Below, one piece after another: positions 57,047 through 64,000 of a stretch of 64,000 nt of DNA (the stretch's first letter is position 1; each line of letters begins with the position of its first letter). The stretch is taken from assembly GCA_002917775.1 (NCBI GenBank), contig KZ627148.1, forward strand, positions 1,593,183 through 1,657,182, written 5' to 3'. A program made the position numbers and the translations under genes. Origin of the DNA: Glaciozyma antarctica PI12. Lineage: Eukaryota > Basidiomycota > Microbotryomycetes > Kriegeriales > Camptobasidiaceae. The notes beneath the pieces are model-generated. The model was not told where the DNA came from and made no database searches. It worked only from the letters and a program-made list of their open reading frames with translations.

Positions 57047-58628
57047 ATGTCCATCAGCGGCGCATCGTTTGGAGGACTACTGGGGAGCTCACCAGCTGGC
57101 ACGCCCACGGTTTCAGCACGAAGGAGTCTGGATGAACCTCGCGACGTCGCACCAGGGAGCGCTGCTGCTGCTCCCAGCGGAGGTCCAGCAGGCCTACACG
57201 TACCCGCTTGGCTCATTATCGGAGCGTGGATCAGCCTGAGCACGACCGTAATCCTCTACAAGTGCGTCCCCACGCTTCTCTCTCGGAGGTCCTGTAGCTA
57301 ACACTCCTGCTTCCCTCCTGCCGTTCAGCCGCGAGATCATGATGGGATCAGCACACTTCCACTACCCTCTCACTCTCACCTCCCTACATCTTCTCTTCCA
57401 AACCATCGCGACACGCCTTCTCCACCGCTGGACGGACCTCATCGCGCCTTCAGCACCTTCATCCAGCTATGGGCTCTTGCCTTTGACGGAGCCCAAGGAG
57501 GACGGACAGGAAGAGGTGCAGAGCGCGGCGGAGAAACGGGCAGGAAAAGCTGCAGCGGTGGAGATATCGTGGTCTGACTGGAGTACCCTGATGTGCGTTC
57601 TCGTTGGCCGGAGTGCGGGCATGAGCTGACTTGCTTTTTCTCCTCTAGCGTTCCACCTGCTATCATGTTCTCTCTTTCGCTCGTCTTATCCAACTTCGCC
57701 TACCTCTATCTCAGCGTCGCGTACATACACATGCTCAGTTAGGCCGTTCGCTCCACCTGGTCGCACTCCGACTGACTTTGTTCTCGCAGAGGCCTTCTCA
57801 CCAGTTGCGATCCTTCTTGCAGCGTTTGCGTTTCGAACGAAAGCCTTCAGCGTACGCAAAATTACATCCTGCCTCAGCTTCGAGAGCTAACGAAACGCTG
57901 GCTGCAGGTCAAGCTGGTCCTGATCGTGCTGGTCATCTCCGCCGGCGTAGGGTTGGCGAGCTACGGTGAAGCCGCGTTCAGCCTCACGGGATTCCTCATC
58001 CAGGTTCGCTCCCCGAATCTCCGGGGCACGCCCACTCGGCTGACTCTCCTCTCGCAGTTCACGGCCATCTGCGTCGAAGCGACTCGCGTAACGCTCATCC
58101 AGATCATCCAGACCAAGGCAAGGAGATGTCTCCGCTAAAGACGCTCTACTACTTCGCACCCGTACGCAACGCCCTCTCTCGCACGCCTACATTCGCTGAT
58201 GCCTGAAATCACAGATCTGCCTCGGCATCAACTCGTTCCTCATCCTCCCCGTCGAAGGCTTCGAAGCCCTCCGTGCGATTCCTCAACTAGGCTTCCTCAC
58301 GATCTTCAGCAACTGCTGCCTCACCTTTCTCCTAAACCTCTCTGCCGTCTACCTCATCTCCCTCTCCGCCATGGTCCTCTCCCTCAGCAAGGTCGTGTGA
58401 GTCCCTCCTCTGCACTTCCTCGCCTCGCGCGCTGATCCAGGATCGACGATCGCAGGAAAGACATCTTGCTCGTTGGAGGCTCGGCGATCCTGCTGGGAGA
58501 TTCGCTCACGCCGTTGCAGGGAATTGGTTACGCTCTCGGTGAGCACGGTCGTCGCTGGCGAAGAACGAGGCTGATTCTCTATTGAAGCGACGTTGGGACT
58601 TGGCTGGTACAAGCTCTCGCCTGGATAG
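57047..58628 (+). CDS. Triose-phosphate/nucleotide-sugar transporter family (TPT, DMT superfamily)
   Basis: ATG 57047 (MSISGASFGGLLGSSPAGTP), TAG 58626-58628. Ten-TM-type carrier: PAWLIIGAWISLSTTVILYN, HFHYPLTLTSLHLLFQTIA, a cytosolic loop, PPAIMFSLSLVLSNFAYLYL, AYIHMLKAFSPVAILLAAF, VKLVLIVLVISAGVGLASYG, EAAFSLTGFLIQ, AICVEATRVTLIQII, PLKTLYYFAPICLGINSFL, TIFSNCCLTFLLNLSAVYLI, ALVLSLSKVV-like DILLVGGSAILL and GYALATLGLGWYKLSPG. The GVGLASYGEAxF and EATRxTLIQ motifs mark the fungal/plant TPT branch; the substrate (nucleotide sugar or phosphorylated sugar at the Golgi) cannot be assigned. The frame breaks at 58117-58118, where one extra G would give QTKGKEMSPLKTL. Tail to tail with STU1, 88 bp. 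Confidence 0.85.
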
Positions 58629-58716
58629 AACGGCGCATTGGAGGTAGAATGAGGTTCCAACGGGATAGAAAATGCAGGGAACCAGAATGGGTGTTGTAAC
58701 GGGAATGAGCGCGTAA

Positions 58717-61700
58717 TCATGCCGCCTTCGAGATGTAGTACGACAAGAGATTCATCCGCGAGACCTCATATCAGCTCCTCGTTCCTCGCGCGCAAAGAGA
58801 GAAAACTCACCTGGTCCTTCCCAAGGCCTTCCATCATGAGGTAAAGCCGCTGCTCGTCATGCAACACGCTCTGCGCCGCCACCAAGACCGTCACAGCCGC
58901 TCGTCGCAAGTCTCCCGACTTGGCGTCGTTCAACCCCTGCTCGCCAGAATCGAAATCAGCCTCGACTCCTCCGCGAAAGAGCAGGCGAAACGCACCTTCT
59001 TGATGAGCGTCCTGGCTTTCGGCAGTTCCTCCTCGAGAACCTCGCTTGGGAGTCGTTCGAACAGCTTGCCGAAGAGTCGAAGACCGAAAGCGTACGACCG
59101 GGAGACGGCGTCCGACTGCCGTTGCTGGAGGTAGGATTCGAGCGTCGAGCGGAGTGTCCCGAGGCCGTACAGCGGTTCGAGCTGGTCGACGAGGACGTCG
59201 GCGATCCCTTCGACTGCGGCGATGACCTGGAGTTGGATAATGAGCGTTAGGATACCTCGAGTGAGAGAAGCGAGGAGACTGACGCTTCGTGAGGGATCTT
59301 CGCGCAGGAAGAAGAGGAGGTTGAAGATCCGTATCTCGTCGCCCGAGAACGACGGGAACTGGTTCTGAACGACGTCCTTGAAGAGAACGAGAGCGAGGTC
59401 TTTCCGATCTTCAGCCTGTAGCGGGGTCAATACGGACACGAAAGGAACGAGAACGAAAATGCACCTGAGGATTCCGCAACAAGCTCTCAAGCCCATCGAC
59501 CAGCTTCGCCAACTTGCGACCTTCGTCCCAGAACGCCAACGCGCCGTTCTCCCCGCCCTCCGACGAGCTCTTGAGCGTTGGACTCGAAAGGACGGACGCG
59601 CTCTCCTCGTCCTCCTCCTGCAGCGGACGTTCCTTCGACAGCGCCGAGAGCTTTTGCAGACCAGCCGCGTCGATTTGGCCCGAGTGAATCGACGAGATGA
59701 GAGATGCGATCTCCTGCGTCCGTTCGGCGGTATCTGGAGGAAGCGGCGGTGCGAGAGGAAGGTCTGCGTCGCGGTCGTTAGCGCCGCCACCCGAACTCGA
59801 ACGCGAGAAAGGCACTCACGATCCGTCCTCTTCATCCACCAGTTCTTCGACCCCTTCCCCGCACCCGCAAACCCGCTATCCTTGACATCCGGACTATCCT
59901 CAAACACGTCCCGTGCAATCACCCTCCTCGTGACCGGCGTCCTCTGAAATTTAGGCAACGGGCTCGCCGTCCTCTCCCCACTCCACTCTCCCCGCACTCC
60001 CCCAGGCCCAATCGGCACCTCCTCCCTCCGCTCATCATCCGACTCTGCGAGCTCCAAAAGTCGCTGAGCCGCCTCCTCCGCCTGAGCCGCTTGGTCCCGC
60101 AGAGCGGCGTCGACGACTTTTTCTGTGATAGGGAGGACGAGGGAGGCGTTCCGAGGGCGGGAGGGCGCAGGGCTGGAGAGAGGGGTTGAGCGCGGAGTGG
60201 GGTCAAAACTGGAGGAAGGATCTTGGTCGTCCGCGACGACGAAGGGGGAGGCGAACTGCATGAGGTCGTCGGCGGGCGCGGGAGGGGAGGCAAGAGCGTC
60301 GAGGTCGTGTTGAAGCTGAAGGTCGTTGGCGGGCGCGGGGGTGATGGTGGAAGGAGTACGAGGGGCTCGGGGAGAAGGGACGAGACGATGGCGATGGAAG
60401 GCAGTGGAGGTGGCGGCTCGGTCAACTGGTGGTCGGAGAGGCGTCCGCTCCTTCGCAGGCGGCGGTCGAATCGGTGATTCCGTCTCTGCGACGACGGGTT
60501 TCGCCTTCGCCTTCGCCATCATCTCCCGCACCGACGGTCTCGCCATCTTTGCCACGATCGCTCCCGCCGGCTTGCCCTGCAATCTCGGATCCGCCTTGTC
60601 GAGCTGCTTCCTGCCCGAAGGATCGAGTCCCTCATACACCCTCACCGCCATCTTGTCCCAAATCTCCTTCGAATCCCAGTACGCCTTTCGCGAGTTCTCC
60701 TTGACGATCGGATTCGGGTCCGCAAGCCCCTTCTTCAAGCACTGCTCGAGGATATCGAGTCCGCCGCTGCTCTCGATAGCGCCTCGCGACGCCTTGCCAT
60801 GTACACGAATGAACGTCCCGACGTGCGCACTGACGAACGTTCGGGCGAGGACGATCTTGTCGTTCATTCCCGTCCAGAGGAGCTGGACCGTCTTGAGGTG
60901 ATAGGCCGAGTTGGTGAGGAGGGCAGTGACGGCGGCTTGGGAGGAGGTTGCGACGAGCTTTTTCGTCTGACCGGCCATGGAGAGGGTGTGAGAGAGGTAG
61001 TCGGGGAGGAAGAGATCGAAGAGGGGGCCGAGAGAGTTGGAGAGTTCGGAGATGAGAGTGAGGGCGGAGGTAGCGACGGTCGTGCGAAGAGAGGAGGCCT
61101 GCGGAATCATCAGCTCACGTCGAGGAATCGAAAGGCGAGGACGAACCGTTTTTAGCACGCCCTCCTGTACGCTCTTAAGTCCAATCAAGAATCCCTCGAG
61201 ATAATTGTCCTGAACTCTCCCCTTGAGCATCCCTCTGATCCTCGCCACGCTCCGATCCCGCACCATCCAATTGTGTTCCGTCTCCTTTCCCTCGAACCCA
61301 GCCCTCATCCCCTCGAACTCCCCCGCCAGATCCTGCTCGCTCGCGATGTACACCGGACTGATATCGGTCGTCGGGCCCGCGAGGACTGGAGGTTCGGAGG
61401 GAAAGGCGGAAGCGGGTAGAGAAGCGAGCATCGAATGCGCTTGGGGCATCGCGGAGGTGGTGGCGCGGCCAGGGAGAGGTCGTGGGGAGGGTCGTGAGGG
61501 CGAGGAGGCGGGGGATGCGCGTGCTTTGTGAAACGAAGGCGAATCGCTCCCTGCTTCGCTGGAGGGGCGAACTGCCATGTCGGAGGCGATGCTCCCGCTA
61601 CTGCTCGAGCGTTCGAGAGCTGGGCCGCCGAGGAGGGAGCTGAGGATGAGGTCTTGAACTTTCTTCGAGACGTCCTGCTTGACGAGTTCCTTCTTGAGGT

Positions 61701-62617
61701 CCGCTCGTGCGCCGGCGGTCACAGAAGGGGCGGAGAAGATGGAGATGGTGGCCTTTAACGCGAGTGCGCGGACGGTGGGGTCCGAGTCGGAGAGGAGGGG
61801 AAGGAGTAGAGGAGTGAAAGGGCGGAGAGGGGCGAGAGGTTGGGTGAGAGCTGGATTTCGAAGAGCCAGGAGGTACTGCAGCGCCTGTGGGAGGAGGTCA
61901 GTATTGCTGATAGCGAGAGCTCGAGAGCTCCAGCGGAGAGCGACGCACCTGTTCACGAGCTTTGGCGTTCTTCCCGGTAAACAGCTCCCCAAAAATCCTG
62001 TGCAGGTAGCCCCAAGGCCCCTCCTTGTCCTTTCCACCAGTCCCAGCGTTCACTCCAAGGCGCAAGGCTGCTCGACCGGCAGCCACCAGTCCCTCTCGTG
62101 CCACCTCCCTAACCTTCTCCTTTGAATCTCCCATCCGATCCAAACCCAGCGGTAATAGCGCAACAAAGGCATGCTTGAGCGTGTGGTTGACTGATCCGGA
62201 GAGAGGATGAGATGCGGCGGAGGAGCTGGTAGAGATGGTCCGGGCAGGGGATGAGGTGCTGGCGCGGAGGTCGGGGACGGAGATGGGAACGAGGAGGGGG
62301 AAGAAGGCAGGAAGGCAGGAAAGAGCGGCGAAGGAGACGTGTGCGTTGGAGGTCTTGAGGGCCGTACGGAGGAGCGCCGTGAGGTGGTCGGCGTCGGCGA
62401 GCTGCAGGGGGAGGCGTGAGCAGCCTGCTCGGCCGTCAGATTCGATTGCACCTACCTCTGTCTCGCTATGAAGGCCGCTCTCAAGAGCTGTAAGCGCCGT
62501 CACCTTCTGGTCGTTGTCTGTTTTGAATGCGACAACAGCGTCAGCAAGGGGGTTTCTTGGTCGGAGAGCCAGCGTACCCGTGCCAGCCAAGCGCTGCTCT
62601 AGCAGTTCAAGATCCAT
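58717..62617 (-). CDS. STU1: CLASP-family microtubule-stabilising protein
   Basis: ATG 62617 (MDLELLEQRLAGTGTLA), stop 58717-58719. The N-terminal half has TOG/HEAT-like repeats: ALKTSNAHVSFAALSCLPAF, GLDRMGDSKEKVREVAREGL, and the CLASP-N domain with WMVRDRSVARIRGMLKGRV, LRTTVATSALTLISELSNSL, VLARTFVSAHVGTFIRVHGK and NPIVKENSRKAYWD. A long Ser/Pro/Arg-rich linker follows (microtubule-binding type; REMMAKAKAKPVVAE), then a C-terminal HEAT region (RKDLALVLFKDVVQNQFPSF, YGLGTLRSTLESYLQQRQSD) that in CLASPs binds CLIP/Kar9-type partners. The last exon (SRMNLLSYYISKAA) depends on an intron with a weak ATATGAG acceptor. It stabilises spindle and cytoplasmic microtubules. Confidence 0.9.
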
Positions 62618-63391
62618 ATTTACTCAGTCAAGCGAATTGCAGCTTCGAAAGGCGTCGGCGAAGAGGGAGAGGGAGAGAGCTCCGCCGAGCGAGCTGCAAG
62701 CTGTTCTTGTTGATTTCGATCTGCGCCTCTCTCTCTCCTACTCTACGCTCAACGGAACTTCTTTCAGGCTTCGCCCATTCGCTTCGTAGGCTGGACGACG
62801 CAGCACCAGGAGAGGACGCAAACGCGACTGTCGGATCCAGCGCTTCAACTTCATTCGCGGAGCCCGTCTCTGGCGAGTGCTGGACCTCTGGTTACAGTTC
62901 CAACCCTGGAATGCAGCGTGCCTGGTGGAAGAGCTCTGCGTTCTCCTCACTTCTCGGCGAGGCGGGCGGCCTGAGGCCCCTGGGGTGTCGGGACGCTCTG
63001 TGCCAGAGAGCTACTTCCGGAGGAGCCACACCGGAGCCTGTGTTGCTTCCCTTTGCCGACAACGACGGGTTCTAACTACGTCTGCACGAAGCCACAGGGA
63101 TCTCCACTGAGAGCAGCTGAGGAGAACTGCAGCTGGAGAGGACTTCAGCTGTTGTGGACCTCTCCAGCACAGCGCCTTGGGCCGCTCTCGAGTTTGCTTC
63201 AGCTCTCGCTCCCTTCAGCCCCGCCAGGCTGCAAGAGCTTCTCAGATCTCAGCCTCCTTCATTCCTCCCCCGACAAAGAAGCTCTCTCACCTCGCTCAAC
63301 ACCTTACCTCCGACCGGCGGATCTCCGCAGAGAGGAAGCTCGGTAGCCGAAGTCCTTCGAGAAGAGAGGCTTCTTCTCCTGCCCTCACCAG
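62618..63391. other. Promoter/5' region between STU1 and the right-edge gene
   Basis: 774 bp holding the STU1 promoter and the 5' part of the next gene. A strong pyrimidine-tract acceptor (CCTCACCAG) ends at 63391. An upstream exon with the start codon should lie here, but I cannot choose among several candidate ATGs (for example 62910). Confidence 0.45.
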
Positions 63392-64000
63392 TCCTGCTGT
63401 CGAACGAGTACCACGACGACCTGGACTACTGGGAACCGATTGCGCCATCGCCTCAGTACCAACCAGCTTACCTCCACTCCTGGGGATCCACCCCGTTTGA
63501 TCTCAACGCCGCCCCCGACATCGCGTACCCAGCACCCGCTCCCGAAGCCTCGTTCACCCCGCACAGCTACCCCCTCTCGCCAGGTCCTTCCGAGCGACGC
63601 CACTCGACGGACGCCTTGTTCCCGCGCTATCCGTTCTACGGAACGCCGCATACGGAGGACGCCTTCAATTCTCGTCGCCAGTCGTTCAGCTTCCAGCCAC
63701 CTCGTCCCTCGCAAGATCTCTACCCCGCCGGCCCCTCGCTCGACCTGTACTCCGCTGGCCCTTCGACCGGATTCTACTCCTCCGAGCTCGCGCTCGACCA
63801 CCAGCACCCTCAGCAACTCCTCCATCACCCTCATCCTCAGCACCAGCCGATCAGCCCGACCCTCTCCTCCTTCCCCTCGCAGACCTTCCACGAGGACTAC
63901 ATTGCGTACCCTCCCACTCCTCAGAGCCAGTCGACTGCGTCATCGAGGAGGTCTAGCCTGACGGAGGAGCCGGAGAGGAGGGGTTCGTTCGACGCGCCGG
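63392..64000 (+). CDS. Ser/Pro/Tyr-rich protein, internal or 5' part (runs off window)
   Basis: From the acceptor at 63391 one frame stays open to the window end. It reads LLSNEYHDDLDYWEPIAPSP, QYQPAYLHSWGSTPFDLNAA, PHSYPLSPGPSERRHSTDAL, FPRYPFYGTPHTEDAFNSRR, QSFSFQPPRPSQDLYPAGPS, HHPHPQHQPISPTLSSFPS and ends RRSSLTEEPERRGSFDAP. The composition (Ser, Pro, Tyr, His, Gln) and RRxS sites are typical of disordered N-terminal regions of fungal zinc-finger or other regulators. No folded domain lies in the visible part; function unknown. Confidence 0.6.

Overview
The window looks like chromosomal DNA of a red-yeast-type basidiomycete (Pucciniomycotina, Rhodotorula/Rhodosporidium-like). This is inferred from GC-rich, densely packed genes, many short introns (about 45-60 nt) with GTGAG/GTACG/GTGCG donors, CTGAC/CTAAC branch sites and CAG/TAG acceptors, and basidiomycete-like protein sequences. 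I see no transposons, viral relics, CRISPR arrays, tRNA or rRNA genes. It is a draft assembly: one run of Ns lies at 31268-31400, and several conserved genes carry single-base frame breaks, mostly in or beside mononucleotide runs.

Layout, left to right: the 3' end of a cysteine-rich gene (1-653); a bZIP/DUF3425 regulator (-) head to head with holo-ACP synthase PPT2 (+); NOP56 (-) head to head with the ARF-GEF SEC7 (+); a VWA-domain protein (-); a multipass membrane protein (-) head to head with UTP14 (+); an AMMECR1-domain protein (+); a 1-Cys peroxiredoxin (+); a GT31-like glycosyltransferase (-); a small signal-peptide/one-TM protein (-); dynamitin JNM1 (-) head to head with an OCA6-like pseudophosphatase (+); ATG22 (+), broken by the N gap; proteasome alpha5 PUP2 (-) head to head with EMC6 (+); ISU1 (-) head to head with the COMPASS SPRY subunit BRE2/ASH2 (+); an ENA-type P-type ATPase (+); TAF13 (-) head to head with ELP2 (+); a CRIB-domain NDR-family kinase (-) head to head with a SIRT5-like sirtuin (+); an unrecognised conserved-looking protein (-); an HSF-type DNA-binding protein (-); a TPT/nucleotide-sugar transporter (+) tail to tail with the CLASP-family protein STU1 (-); and the start of a low-complexity Ser/Pro/Tyr-rich gene running off the right edge (+).

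Most genes are housekeeping (ribosome biogenesis, vesicle traffic, proteasome, ER insertion, Fe-S assembly, histone methylation, Elongator, microtubules, cation export) and do not form a visible pathway cluster. Packing in head-to-head pairs with 80-320 bp shared promoters is the main organising pattern.

Most interesting observations: (1) one continuous gene joins a Cdc42/Rac-binding CRIB motif to an NDR/LATS-family kinase; (2) the cysteine-rich gene at the left edge has every visible intron at phase 2 inside a Cys codon, giving symmetric exon modules; (3) JNM1 has no possible AUG near its start but has a CTG in good context; (4) a pattern of homopolymer frame breaks and a duplicated contig end at the N gap, which anyone using this assembly should know about.
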